A DNA stretch of 51,282 nucleotides from Bacteroidales bacterium UBA6828 (GCA_002452095.1 DKEG01000064.1:1-51282), one strand, 5' to 3'; shown: positions 6,472 to 14,468, numbered from the stretch's first letter. Program-made: numbers and translations. Notes: generated by a model not told the origin, from the letters alone.

Positions 6472-7806
6472 TCACTCCTGCTGGCGGGCAAAAAATTGTG
6501 CATCGGTTTTCATTTCGTCCGTACTGCGCTGATATACAAGCCATCCCCGTTGCCGCTGCTGCCCGCGCATCACTTTTCGGAAGCCTTTTTGCGTAAGCAA
6601 CATACCTAATTTGTTGAGCGGCATAGGGCGTTTTATAGAACCGAAATCGATGAGTTTTTGGCTTATCTGCGCCGTGGTGAGGAACTCGCCCCTGCCCTCG
6701 GCGGGGATGTCGAAGAGGACGGTGAGCAGTTGTTCCTCGTTGTCCTGTGCGCGGAACTCGTCCTGGTGCTCCGCCATCTCCGCTATCTCGTCCTGCTCGA
6801 ACCAGTAGGGGTAGCCCATCTCTATCAGGTATCGCGCCTGGGCGTACATACGCCCGTAGGGGAAGCCCGTGTGGGTGAAAGGGCTCTGTATCGACGCCAC
6901 CTCAAAGGGAAGCCATCTTCTATTACCCGTAATGTCTGATAAAAACTCGCGTTTGTTGCCGCTGGCGCAGAACGATGCCAGGCGCAGACGCCGCTCCTTG
7001 GTGTAGCCGTACGCCACACGCTCGTTGATGTCCACGGCGGTGATGAGCGATTTGAGGCTGTTCACTTCTCTGCTGTTCATGGCGTCTATCTCGTCTAAGT
7101 TGATAAGTCCGAACTCCGCTAAGCGCAACCGGTCGTCTTTCGTCCACTGGGTGTTGCTCATCTTGCACGTGTAGCCCCTGAGCAAGGGCGGTATGAGGTG
7201 CTCGAGCCATGTGGTCTTGTAGATACCCTGCCTGCCGATAAGCACCAGCACCTGCTGGTTGACGGCATCGTCCCGCAGCCACGAGGCGACCATGGCGATG
7301 AACCACTTGCTGAAACAGCACCGCCAGAGGTCGTGCTTGGTCTCGTCCACGAGGGTGATTTGGTCTGCCATCTCGCCTATCCAGTTGGGTTCTTTCTGCG
7401 CATTGTAGTCGTTTTGTTGCTCCACATACTCGCGCAAGGGGTTGATACGGGGGATCATAGACGAATGGAGCACGGTCAGTACCTCGCGGCTCGTTACCGC
7501 CGCACCCGTCTCGGCACAGCATTGGCACACCATGTCGTTGATGTCTCGGTCGCAGAGGTCTCGCCACGCCGGGGACGCGGGCACCTCGCCCGCGGTAACA
7601 CTCGCATCGCTGTGTCCTGTGGTTTGTGCCAAACCAACCGCGGACGAGGCGTCCGCATCCCCGGCGATCTGTACCCGCTGCCGGACGGTGTCTGTGCGGA
7701 GACGGTTCCATTGGAGGTAGTTGTCCGTGATCCAGTCGGTGGCGATTTGCTGGCGGTTCTCTTTCTCCGCCTGTTTCTTTTTTGTTTTTTCTTTTTCCTT
7801 TGCCAT
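6472..7806 (-). CDS. VapE-family ATPase (virulence-associated E, phage primase-helicase-like)
   Basis: This 444-aa cytoplasmic NTPase has a Walker A motif GRQGIYKTT at residues 191-199, a Walker B region FGLINLDEID at 232-241, and the family signature DITGNRRWLPFEV around 291-303 that carries the putative arginine finger. A C-terminal winged-helix-like region follows (about 370-440). VapE proteins act as replication-initiation or helicase components of phages and phage satellites. The N-terminal primase domain of larger homologues is absent, leaving a Lys/Glu-rich start. It is the largest gene of the island and has its own promoter. Confidence 0.9.
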   Translation of the reverse strand: MAKEKEKTKKKQAEKENRQQIATDWITDNYLQWNRLRTDTVRQRVQIAGDADASSAVGLAQTTGHSDASVTAGEVPASPAWRDLCDRDINDMVCQCCAETGAAVTSREVLTVLHSSMIPRINPLREYVEQQNDYNAQKEPNWIGEMADQITLVDETKHDLWRCCFSKWFIAMVASWLRDDAVNQQVLVLIGRQGIYKTTWLEHLIPPLLRGYTCKMSNTQWTKDDRLRLAEFGLINLDEIDAMNSREVNSLKSLITAVDINERVAYGYTKERRLRLASFCASGNKREFLSDITGNRRWLPFEVASIQSPFTHTGFPYGRMYAQARYLIEMGYPYWFEQDEIAEMAEHQDEFRAQDNEEQLLTVLFDIPAEGRGEFLTTAQISQKLIDFGSIKRPMPLNKLGMLLTQKGFRKVMRGQQRQRGWLVYQRSTDEMKTDAQFFARQQE

Positions 7807-7839
7807 AATATCTATAGTCGGTTATCGTTTTTCTTGGTG

Positions 7840-7871
7840 CAAAGGTACGGAAAAGCGCCGCTCCCCGCAAG
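7840..7871 (-). promoter_or_regulatory. Promoter for vapE
   Basis: On the minus strand: CTTG (7871-7868), a 20-base spacer and TACCTTTG (7847-7840), about 33 bases before the vapE ATG. Confidence 0.7.
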
Positions 7872-7925
7872 TGCGGAGAGCGGCAATCAAACGACCGTCA
7901 AATGGCGGTCAAGTAATAATCAAAT

Positions 7926-8651
7926 CTATCTTTGCGGGCGGGAGAACACCGCTGAGAAATTGGCGTAGGAGTAACCTATACCGTACCGGTCTTTGAGATA
8001 GAGGAAGATGGTCTTCACCGTATCGTTGCCGAAGTCGAGACAGCCTTGCCTCTCGAGGCGCATCAGGCAGTTGGCGAAGACGGACGCACTCTGTGCGGCG
8101 GTACGTACGAGGTCGGCTTCGATGTCCTCTACGGGTCTCGGTGCGTCGGGTACGATATAGGTACAGAGGTTGTGTGCGGTGTGGGTGTCGGGCTGCGTAT
8201 AGGAGCGGAGTATGCGTGCGCATTGTCGGAGGGTGACGTGCGGTTGGCGGTGGGTAACGCGCGTTACCACTCCGATAATACGGCAGTCGTCCTCGGGGCG
8301 GAGGTGTATGGGTTGGTAGTCGGGATTGCCGGGCAGCAGCCACCGTTCGCCGTGTTCGTCCTCGTAATAGACCTTGACGGTCATCTCGCCGTTGATAGAG
8401 GCGATGACGAATTCGCCACTGTCGGCATAGGTGCGGGCGGAGACAATCAGTTCGTCGCCGTCGTGGAAATCGAAGTCGCGCATCGACTGCCCGTGTACGG
8501 GTATGACGAAAGCCGCCTCGCACGCGTATTGGCGGGGTATGGCTATGGTCTCGTAGGTGTCGTCGCCGGGCAGGGCAGGCAAGCCTGCTCTCACTCCGCA
8601 CGGGAAATACGGCACCCGTACCCAATCCACTATTTGTAATGCGCAGGGCAT
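7926..8651 (-). CDS. UmuD/LexA-like S24 serine peptidase protein without HTH
   Basis: The 241-aa protein has a UmuD/LexA self-cleavage domain at its N-terminus: cleavage-site-like A22-G23 in VRAGLPALPGD, the catalytic Ser56 in VHGQSM and the catalytic Lys93 in MTVKVYY. No N-terminal helix-turn-helix is present, as in UmuD. Residues about 130-241 form an extra helical domain (VTRVTHRQPH..., IEADLVRTAAQSASVF..., DTVKTIFLYLKDRYGIGYSYANF) that I do not recognise. It likely senses RecA filaments and may control the island; no UmuC partner is nearby. Confidence 0.8.
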   Translation of the reverse strand: MPCALQIVDWVRVPYFPCGVRAGLPALPGDDTYETIAIPRQYACEAAFVIPVHGQSMRDFDFHDGDELIVSARTYADSGEFVIASINGEMTVKVYYEDEHGERWLLPGNPDYQPIHLRPEDDCRIIGVVTRVTHRQPHVTLRQCARILRSYTQPDTHTAHNLCTYIVPDAPRPVEDIEADLVRTAAQSASVFANCLMRLERQGCLDFGNDTVKTIFLYLKDRYGIGYSYANFSAVFSRPQR

Positions 8652-8660
8652 GGTATTGGA

Positions 8661-8696
8661 CTAATAGGTCTAATAGGTCTAATAGGTCTAATTGGA
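8661..8696. repeat. CTAATAGGT 9-bp tandem array (x3-4)
   Basis: Three perfect CTAATAGGT units plus a degenerate CTAATTGGA occupy the leader of the S24 gene, between its promoter and ATG. Confidence 0.85.
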
Positions 8697-8718
8697 CTGA
8701 TAGTTTGTATCGTGTCGG

Positions 8719-8750
8719 CAAAGGTAATGCTTTTTGTCGGAATATCCAAA
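8719..8750 (-). promoter_or_regulatory. Promoter for S24/UmuD-like gene
   Basis: Minus strand: TTTG (8750-8747), a 20-base spacer, TACCTTTG (8726-8719). It lies back to back with the OPT transporter promoter. Confidence 0.75.
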
Positions 8751-8801
8751 TGCGTTTGTTGCGCAATTCTGCTAAATAGAGAGTGCAAAACGCAGAGTGT
8801 A

Positions 8802-8833
8802 TTTGTATTTTCCGCGGAAAAGCAGTATCTTTG
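8802..8833 (+). promoter_or_regulatory. Promoter for OPT transporter
   Basis: TTTG (8802-8805), a 20-base spacer, TATCTTTG (8826-8833). The 5' leader of roughly 120 bases contains the CTAGAAGAT array. Confidence 0.8.
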
Positions 8834-8853
8834 CAGCAAGAAAACCGGAATAC

Positions 8854-8916
8854 CTAGAAGATCTAGAAGATCTAGAAGATCTAGAAGATCTAGAAGATCT
8901 AGAAGATCTAGAAGAT
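8854..8916. repeat. CTAGAAGAT 9-bp tandem array (x7)
   Basis: Seven perfect 9-bp units lie in the 5' leader of the OPT gene, each carrying overlapping TCTAGA and AGATCT palindromes. Because 9 is divisible by 3, the array keeps an ORF open upstream (RSRRSRR...), which creates a false N-terminal extension of the transporter. AAATTAC repeats follow at about 8924-8955. Confidence 0.95.
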
Positions 8917-8960
8917 CTATCCAAATTACAAATTACAAATTACAAATTACACATTACACC

Positions 8961-10904
8961 ATGTCTCTTCCCGAGAACGCGAACCGCCCTTTGAAGCCCG
9001 GTGAGAAATATGAACCGATACTCAAACCCGAGAACCACTACCCCGAGGTAACGCCCTACAGCGTGGGGATGGGTGTGCTGATGGCGGTGATCTTCTCCGC
9101 CGCCGCCGCTTATTTAGGTCTGAAGGTAGGTCAGGTGTTTGAGGCGGCTATCCCTATCGCCATCCTGGCGGTGGGCTTGTCGTCGGCACTGAGGCGCAAG
9201 AACGCACTAGGCGAGAACGTGATTATCCAGTCGATAGGTGCGTCGAGCGGCGTGATAGTGGCGGGGGCTATCTTCACCCTGCCTGCGCTCTATATATTGC
9301 AGGCGAAATACCCCGATATCACCGTCAACTTCATGCAGATCTTCCTCTCGTCGCTGCTGGGCGGCTGCTTGGGGATACTGTTTCTGATACCTTTCCGCAA
9401 GTACTTCGTGCAGGAGAAGCACGGCGAGTACCCGTTCCCCGAGGCGACGGCTACGACGCAGGTGCTGGTGTCTGGCGAGGAGGGCGGCAGTCAGGTCAAA
9501 CCGCTGGTTTGGGCAGCGGGTATAGGCGGATTGTACGACTTTGTGGTGTCCACTTTCGGTCTGTGGACAGAGAGCCTCACGACGCGTATGACGGGCTGGG
9601 GCGAGATGCTGGCGGAGAAGTTCAAACTGGTTTTCTCAATCAATACGAGTGCCGCCGTACTGGGTCTGGGCTATATCATCGGGCTGAAGTATGCGGCGGT
9701 GATCTGTGCGGGTTCGTTCTTCGTATGGTGGGTGCTGCTGCCGCTGCTGGGCAGTGTGCCGGGTATGGAGGCGGCTGACCCGCAGTTGCTCTTTACCGAC
9801 TACGGTCGCAACATCGGTATCGGCGCCATCGCCATGGCGGGTATGATCGGTATCGTCAAGAGTTGGGGGGTGATCAAGTCGGCAGTCGGCTTGGCGGGCA
9901 AGGAGTTGGGCGGTAAGGGCAAAGCCGTGGCGCAGGCGTCGCTCCGCACCGAGAAAGACCTGAGTATGAAATTTATCGTGCTGGCTACGGTGGCGGCACT
10001 CCTGATTACACTGGTGTTCTTCTGGCTCGGCGTGCTGCATAATTTCTGGCAGGCACTGGTGGCATTCGTGGTAGTGGCGGTGATTGCATTCCTGTTCACC
10101 ACCGTGGCGGCTAACGCGATTGCTATCGTGGGTAGCAACCCGGTGAGCGGTATGACGCTGATGACGCTTATCATCGCTTCGGTAATCTTTGTGGCAGTGG
10201 GTATGAAAGGCTCAAGCGGTATGGTCGGCGCGATGGTGATAGGCGGCGTGGTCTGCACGGCGTTGTCGATGGCAGGCGGGTTTATCACCGACCTCAAGAT
10301 AGGTTACTGGATCGGTACCACGCCGCGCAAGCAGGAGACGTGGAAGTTCCTCGGCACGCTCGTTTCGGCGGCTACCGTGGGCGGCGTGATGATCATACTG
10401 AACAAGACCTACGGCTTTACTGGCGACAATGCCCTGGTGGCACCGCAGGCGAATGCTATGGCGGCGGTGATAGAGCCGCTGATGTCGGGTCAGGGCGCAC
10501 CATGGATGCTCTATTTGGCGGGTGCTGTACTGGCACTGGTGCTCAATTTTATGGGCGTCCCCGTGCTGGCATTCGCCCTGGGTATGTTTATTCCGCTGAG
10601 CCTGAATACGCCGCTTCTGGTGGGCGGTGCTATATCGTGGTTCGTCGGGCGCAAGCGTGCGAAAGACGGTGCGGAGGCGGAGGCACTGGCGCAGAAGCGT
10701 CAGGACAAAGGTACGCTTATCGCCAGCGGTTTTATTGCGGGCGGCGCACTGATGGGCGTGGTATCGGCGGTGATCAAGTTCTGCGGCGCAGAGTGCTACC
10801 TGAGCGGCTGGGCAAGCAGCAACGGTGCCGCTATCGTGGGACTCGTGGCATACTTATTGCTCATTATATACTTTATTTGTGCGAGTAGAAAAGTTACAAA
10901 ATAA
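8961..10904 (+). CDS. OPT-family oligopeptide transporter
   Basis: This 647-aa polytopic inner-membrane protein has about 16 hydrophobic segments and the OPT family look: PEVTPYSVGMGVLMAV at the first helix, AAAYLGLKVG, IIQSIGASSGVIVAG, YPFPEATATTQVLVSGEEGG and NPVSGMTLMTLIIAS. Members import oligopeptides or metal-chelate conjugates by proton symport; the substrate here cannot be told. The ATG at 8961 (MSLPENANRPLKPGEKYEP) is preferred to upstream frames that read through the repeat array. It stands alone with its own promoter; the aldolase gene follows 24 bases downstream. Confidence 0.93.
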   Translation: MSLPENANRPLKPGEKYEPILKPENHYPEVTPYSVGMGVLMAVIFSAAAAYLGLKVGQVFEAAIPIAILAVGLSSALRRKNALGENVIIQSIGASSGVIVAGAIFTLPALYILQAKYPDITVNFMQIFLSSLLGGCLGILFLIPFRKYFVQEKHGEYPFPEATATTQVLVSGEEGGSQVKPLVWAAGIGGLYDFVVSTFGLWTESLTTRMTGWGEMLAEKFKLVFSINTSAAVLGLGYIIGLKYAAVICAGSFFVWWVLLPLLGSVPGMEAADPQLLFTDYGRNIGIGAIAMAGMIGIVKSWGVIKSAVGLAGKELGGKGKAVAQASLRTEKDLSMKFIVLATVAALLITLVFFWLGVLHNFWQALVAFVVVAVIAFLFTTVAANAIAIVGSNPVSGMTLMTLIIASVIFVAVGMKGSSGMVGAMVIGGVVCTALSMAGGFITDLKIGYWIGTTPRKQETWKFLGTLVSAATVGGVMIILNKTYGFTGDNALVAPQANAMAAVIEPLMSGQGAPWMLYLAGAVLALVLNFMGVPVLAFALGMFIPLSLNTPLLVGGAISWFVGRKRAKDGAEAEALAQKRQDKGTLIASGFIAGGALMGVVSAVIKFCGAECYLSGWASSNGAAIVGLVAYLLLIIYFICASRKVTK

Positions 10905-10928
10905 CATATAACCAAACATTTAACAATT

Positions 10929-11933
10929 ATGGTAAGTTTCAAAGAACTGGGTCTGGTGAACACCCGTGATATGTTTGCCAAGGCCATCAAAGGCGGATAT
11001 GCTATTCCGGCTTTCAACTTCAACAACATGGAGCAACTCCAGGCTATCATCAAGGCTTCGTCAGAGACCAAGAGTCCCGTTATCCTCCAGGTATCGAAAG
11101 GCGCACGCCAGTACGCCAACCAAACCCTGCTCCGCTATATGGCACAGGGTGCAGTGGAATATGCCAAGGAACTCGGCTGGGAGCACCCGCAGATTGTGCT
11201 TCACCTCGACCACGGAGACAGTTTCGAACTGTGTAAGAGTTGTGTTGACTTCGGTTTCTCGAGCGTGATGATTGACGGTAGCGCACTGCCCTACGAGGAG
11301 AACATCGCTCTGACCCGCAAGGTGGTGGACTACGCTCACCAATATGATGTACCGGTAGAGGCAGAACTCGGTGTACTCGCCGGCGTGGAGGAAGAGGTTT
11401 CCGCAGCCGAGAGCCACTACACCAAGCCCGAAGAGGTGATTGATTTCTCGACCCGCACGGGCTGCGACTCGCTGGCTATCTCTATCGGTACCAGCCACGG
11501 TGCATACAAGTTCAAACCCGAGCAGTGTACGGTTGACCCCAAGACCGGTCGCCTTATTCCTCCTCCATTGGCATTTGATGTATTGGATGCTATTATGGAG
11601 AAACTGCCGGGCTTCCCGATCGTGCTGCATGGCTCGTCTTCTGTACCGCAAGAGTATGTGGATATGATTAACAAATACGGAGGCAAACTGGAGGCAGCCG
11701 TAGGTATTCCTGAGGATCAGTTGCGCAAGGCTGCCAAGAGCGCTGTCTGCAAGATCAATATCGACTCCGACAGCCGTCTGGCATTCACCGCTGCTGTGCG
11801 CAAGGTATTCTGGGAGAAACCCGCCGAGTTCGACCCCCGCAAGTACTGCGGTCCTGCACGCGACCTGATGGAGCAACTCTACAAGCACAAGATCATCAAC
11901 GTGCTCGGCTCCGACGGCAAAGCGGCAGAGTAA
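10929..11933 (+). CDS. fba: Class II fructose-bisphosphate aldolase
   Basis: This 334-aa enzyme cleaves fructose 1,6-bisphosphate to dihydroxyacetone phosphate and glyceraldehyde 3-phosphate in glycolysis, using Zn2+. Key features are AIPAFNFNNMEQLQAII at residues 25-41, the metal/catalytic HLDHGDS (His92, Asp94, His95), the VEAELGVLAGVEEE segment, SIGTSHGAYKF and VLHGSSSVPQEYV. Length and motifs match class II aldolases of the Bacteroidetes type. A strong rho-independent terminator follows directly. Confidence 0.96.
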   Translation: MVSFKELGLVNTRDMFAKAIKGGYAIPAFNFNNMEQLQAIIKASSETKSPVILQVSKGARQYANQTLLRYMAQGAVEYAKELGWEHPQIVLHLDHGDSFELCKSCVDFGFSSVMIDGSALPYEENIALTRKVVDYAHQYDVPVEAELGVLAGVEEEVSAAESHYTKPEEVIDFSTRTGCDSLAISIGTSHGAYKFKPEQCTVDPKTGRLIPPPLAFDVLDAIMEKLPGFPIVLHGSSSVPQEYVDMINKYGGKLEAAVGIPEDQLRKAAKSAVCKINIDSDSRLAFTAAVRKVFWEKPAEFDPRKYCGPARDLMEQLYKHKIINVLGSDGKAAE

Positions 11934-11947
11934 TCCCCGCTGCCCTA

Positions 11948-11992
11948 TAAAACAACAGGCTGTCCCGCAAAAGGGCAGCCTGTGTTGTTTTT
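11948..11992 (+). terminator. Terminator after fba
   Basis: The inverted repeat ACAGGCTGTCCC / GGGCAGCCTGT with a GCAAAA loop is flanked by AAACAAC and GTTGTTTTT, giving a long stem and a T-tract. Confidence 0.85.
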
Positions 11993-12007
11993 AGTATTAC
12001 CAAAATT

Positions 12008-12056
12008 TGCACCCCAAAAATGCACTTTTTGCAGAAATCTGCACTTTTGGGGTGCA
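12008..12056. repeat. Long inverted repeat TGCACCCCAAAA
   Basis: TGCACCCCAAAAATGCA (12008-12024) pairs with TGCACTTTTGGGGTGCA (12040-12056) with one G-U or mismatch position; the 15-base loop itself contains TGCAGAAATC. TTTT follows. It could be a second terminator, a structured RNA or a small palindromic element. The rest of 12057-12180 shows nothing recognisable. Confidence 0.75.
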
Positions 12057-12184
12057 TTTTCGCCCGTTCCGGGTAATTTATATGCGCATTGGAAGCCCGA
12101 TGGGCGGCTTCATATACCTACTCCCCCGGTATGTTCCGCTTGTTTCCCAAAACGACTGATTATGCAGGCAAAAACCTGTTCGGG

Positions 12185-12216
12185 TTTGCAAAATCCAATT
12201 TTTGGTACTATCTTTG
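12185..12216 (+). promoter_or_regulatory. Promoter for toxin-antitoxin operon
   Basis: TTTG (12185-12188), a 20-base spacer, TATCTTTG (12209-12216), 35 bases before the antitoxin ATG. Confidence 0.8.
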
Positions 12217-12251
12217 CAGCGTAATCAGTAAACAACTAATACGTTACGACT

Positions 12252-12473
12252 ATGGCAACAGCAGCAAAAACATCAGTAACGGCACCTGTGCAGGCGCTTA
12301 CATTGTTTTTTAATCCGAAAGACAAGAGAGCGGTGCAGTTCGTGGAGACACTAAAACTGATGGATTTTTTCAGGGTGGAAGAAAGCCCCTATGACCCCAA
12401 CTATGTGGCAGAAGTGAAGTCAATGGACAGAACCGCTTTTAAGGCGGTCAAGCGTGAGGATTTATGGAAGTAA
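12252..12473 (+). CDS. Putative antitoxin of YoeB-type module
   Basis: The 73-aa protein (MATAAKTSVTAPVQALTLFFNPKDKRAVQFVETL...) is immediately upstream of, and overlaps by 10 bases, a YoeB-like toxin gene, which is why I call it the antitoxin. It does not show the YefM/Phd fold signature. A short strand (LTLFFNPKDKR) plus helix (AVQFVETLKLMDFF) and a C-terminal basic helix (DRTAFKAVKREDLWK) are visible. A different antitoxin family specific to Bacteroidetes is likely. It would bind the toxin and repress the shared promoter. Confidence 0.7.
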   Translation: MATAAKTSVTAPVQALTLFFNPKDKRAVQFVETLKLMDFFRVEESPYDPNYVAEVKSMDRTAFKAVKREDLWK

Positions 12474-12745
12474 ATCCTGTCTATACGCTGACTTTCTCCC
12501 AACAGGCACTGAAAGATATTCAGTATTTCAAGAAGTTGGGCAATGCTGCCTTGTTGAAGAAAATAGACAAACTATTGGCGGAGTTGGAATGTCATCCCGC
12601 AACAGGTACGGGACAAGTGGAGGCACTGCGTTTCGATCTTACCGGCTATTGGAGCAGGCGTATCAATAGCGAGCATAGAATACTCTATGATATTCAGGAA
12701 GACAAAAAGGTAGTGGCAATATACAAGTTAAGGGGGCATTATTGA
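12464..12745 (+). CDS. Txe/YoeB-family mRNA endoribonuclease toxin
   Basis: This 93-aa RelE-superfamily toxin would cleave mRNA in the ribosomal A site when freed from its antitoxin. The YoeB signature is clear: HPATGTGQVEALRFDLTGYWSRRINSEHRILYDI, with putative catalytic Glu53, Arg65/Arg66, and C-terminal His92-Tyr93 (LRGHY at the very end). Length and end match intact YoeB, so it is probably active. The start ATG at 12464 overlaps the antitoxin gene, indicating translational coupling. Confidence 0.92.
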   Translation: MEVNPVYTLTFSQQALKDIQYFKKLGNAALLKKIDKLLAELECHPATGTGQVEALRFDLTGYWSRRINSEHRILYDIQEDKKVVAIYKLRGHY

Positions 12746-12781
12746 TGCATACGGCATAAGATACTCCCCCCCTTACAAACA

Positions 12782-12814
12782 CTGGTGGATGTCAGGTGGA
12801 TGTCGGGTGGATAA
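12782..12814. repeat. GGTGGATGTC 11-bp tandem array (x3)
   Basis: Three 11-bp units (CTGGTGGATGT, CAGGTGGATGT, CGGGTGGATAA) lie between the toxin gene and trmO. They resemble arrays at 6321-6353 and 20900-20932. Confidence 0.85.
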
Positions 12815-12832
12815 CAAGACAACAGACAGATT

Positions 12833-13561
12833 ATGTATATCACGCCTATTGCCGTTGCCCGCAACGGTTTTACCGACAAGTTCGGTATCCCGCGCCAGTC
12901 GCACGAGGAATCGTGCATAGAGACCCGTATCGTCTTCGAACCCGCCTACCGTGTGCGCGAAGCCCTGCGGGGCATAGAGGGCTATTCGCACCTGTGGCTG
13001 ATATGGGGGTTCAGCCAATGCGTAATGGACAAAGGACAAAGGACAAAGGGCGTGACGGAGACTCCCGCTTGGTCGCCTACCGTGCGCCCGCCGCGCCTGG
13101 GCGGCAACACCCGTATGGGCGTTTTTGCCACCCGTTCCCCCTTCCGCCCCAATGCGCTGGGACTGAGCAGCGTGTGCCTTCTGCGCATAGAGGATACCCC
13201 GCAGGACGGAACGGTGCTGGTGGTCAGCGGAGCCGACCTATTAGACGGTACGCCTATATACGACATCAAACCCTACCTCTCCTATTCCGACTCCCACCCC
13301 GATGCGCGTAACGGCTTCGGCGAGGCAACACGCAACTACCGGCTGGCGGTGGAGGCGCCCGCAGGTGTATTGAAGCCTGCTCTGGTACAGGGCTGCCCGT
13401 GGCAGGCACTGCAAGAGATACTCTCCCAAGACCCCCGTCCCGCTTACCAGCACGACCCTATGCGCGTCTATCATCTCGATTATGCCGGCTGGGCGGTAGC
13501 GTTCCGCGTGGAAGACAATCGTCTCAAAGTGGAGACATTACAAAAGAAACAATCTTCTTGA
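12833..13561 (+). CDS. trmO: tRNA (N6-threonylcarbamoyladenosine37-N6)-methyltransferase TrmO
   Basis: TrmO uses S-adenosylmethionine to methylate t6A37 of ACY-decoding tRNAs. The 242-aa product shows the beta-barrel signature: IAVARNGFTDKFGIPRQ, IVFEPAYRVREALRGIEGYSHLWLIWGF, the core RPPRLGGNTRMGVFATRSPFRPNALGLSSV and DGTPIYDIKPYLSYSD. Residues about 63-74 (VMDKGQRTKGV) are encoded by a GGACAAA heptamer repeat and interrupt the usual link between WGFS and the WSPTVRPPRLGG block. The reading frame is preserved, so the enzyme is probably functional with an inserted loop. Confidence 0.93.
   Translation: MYITPIAVARNGFTDKFGIPRQSHEESCIETRIVFEPAYRVREALRGIEGYSHLWLIWGFSQCVMDKGQRTKGVTETPAWSPTVRPPRLGGNTRMGVFATRSPFRPNALGLSSVCLLRIEDTPQDGTVLVVSGADLLDGTPIYDIKPYLSYSDSHPDARNGFGEATRNYRLAVEAPAGVLKPALVQGCPWQALQEILSQDPRPAYQHDPMRVYHLDYAGWAVAFRVEDNRLKVETLQKKQSS
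13024..13050. repeat. GGACAAA heptamer repeat inside trmO
   Basis: Three units of GGACAAA are read in frame as DKGQRTKG. The same family, in the same reading register (IGQRTKN), occurs inside the glycogen synthase gene at 17893-17920. Confidence 0.85.
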
Positions 13562-13604
13562 ACTCATAATTCGTAATTCATAATTCATAATTACAAATTC
13601 CCCC

Positions 13605-14468
13605 TCAGTCCTTTTCGTAGAATTGTATTTTCTTGAACAGCACCGCATCGTCGTACAGGCGTTTGCGCTCGTTTTGCAGGAAGTCCACTTGCCGGTGGCT
13701 CAGCACCCGCTTTTCTATCTCGGGGCGGGCATAGTCGATAGGCATCGGTTCCCCTGCCAGGTGCTTCTCGGTGATTTGCAGGATATACAGCGAGGTGGAA
13801 TCGCTCACCTCGATCTGCGTTTTCTGCTTCAGCAGGCTGTTCAGTTCGTCTTTCTCAAACGGAATATGCAGCAATACCTGTTGTGCCGTCCGCCATTGGT
13901 CGGTAAACAACTCATACCCCGTGGCATAGCGGTAGGCATACTTCTCAATATCTTCGATGTTCTCTTCCGGTTGCTCTAACCACCGGTGCAGGCGTTTCAG
14001 GTGCGGCGCATTCTGCGGCACTACCAGCAGCAGCCCCTTGATAATACCCTCTTTGAGAACAAACTGATTGATATGCGCTTGGTAGATCTGTTCCACTATC
14101 GTATCTGCCACATGGGTGGGCATACGGCGTTCCACCAGGCGGGTTTCGTAGGCGTGTACGTACAGCGAGCGGCGGTAATCCTCCACTAATGCTTCTATCT
14201 CACCATTGTCCATATCCTTGGCTTTGTCGTACTCCAATATGTCGGTTGCCCATTGCCGGATATATGCGCTTGCCACCTCTGCACTGTCTTCCGCCGCCAG
14301 ACCCATAGTAAGTGAATCCAGCGTCTCCCAATACAGCGCATATCCGTTCAGTTCCACCGCTGTACCCGCCTGGTGTTTTCTGTGGAAGGCATTGCACCCG
14401 GACAAGGCGACACCTGCTGCCAGTACAACGCAGAAGGTGTGTATCTTCATTGTTTTATTCCTTTTCAT
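13605..14468 (-). CDS. SurA/PrsA-like periplasmic lipoprotein without PPIase domain
   Basis: This 287-aa lipoprotein has lipobox ALSGC (Cys25). The long helical region (about 45-135) starts with LNGYALYWETLDSLTMGL, like SurA_N chaperone modules, and a charged helical second half follows. No parvulin PPIase motif is visible. Such proteins usually assist outer-membrane protein folding in Bacteroidetes; that role is inferred. The start could also be ATG 14450. The 14468 start overlaps the end of ribD by 14 bases, so both belong to one minus-strand operon. Confidence 0.65.
   Translation of the reverse strand: MKRNKTMKIHTFCVVLAAGVALSGCNAFHRKHQAGTAVELNGYALYWETLDSLTMGLAAEDSAEVASAYIRQWATDILEYDKAKDMDNGEIEALVEDYRRSLYVHAYETRLVERRMPTHVADTIVEQIYQAHINQFVLKEGIIKGLLLVVPQNAPHLKRLHRWLEQPEENIEDIEKYAYRYATGYELFTDQWRTAQQVLLHIPFEKDELNSLLKQKTQIEVSDSTSLYILQITEKHLAGEPMPIDYARPEIEKRVLSHRQVDFLQNERKRLYDDAVLFKKIQFYEKD

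Noticed and set aside
8854..8916. Possible CRISPR array (regular short repeats)
   Set aside because: The 9-bp units are contiguous with no spacers and there are no cas genes.
8712..8960. N-terminal extension of the OPT transporter through the repeat array
   Set aside because: The extension consists of low-complexity RSRR residues produced by the array, includes the promoter region, and precedes a good family start at 8961.
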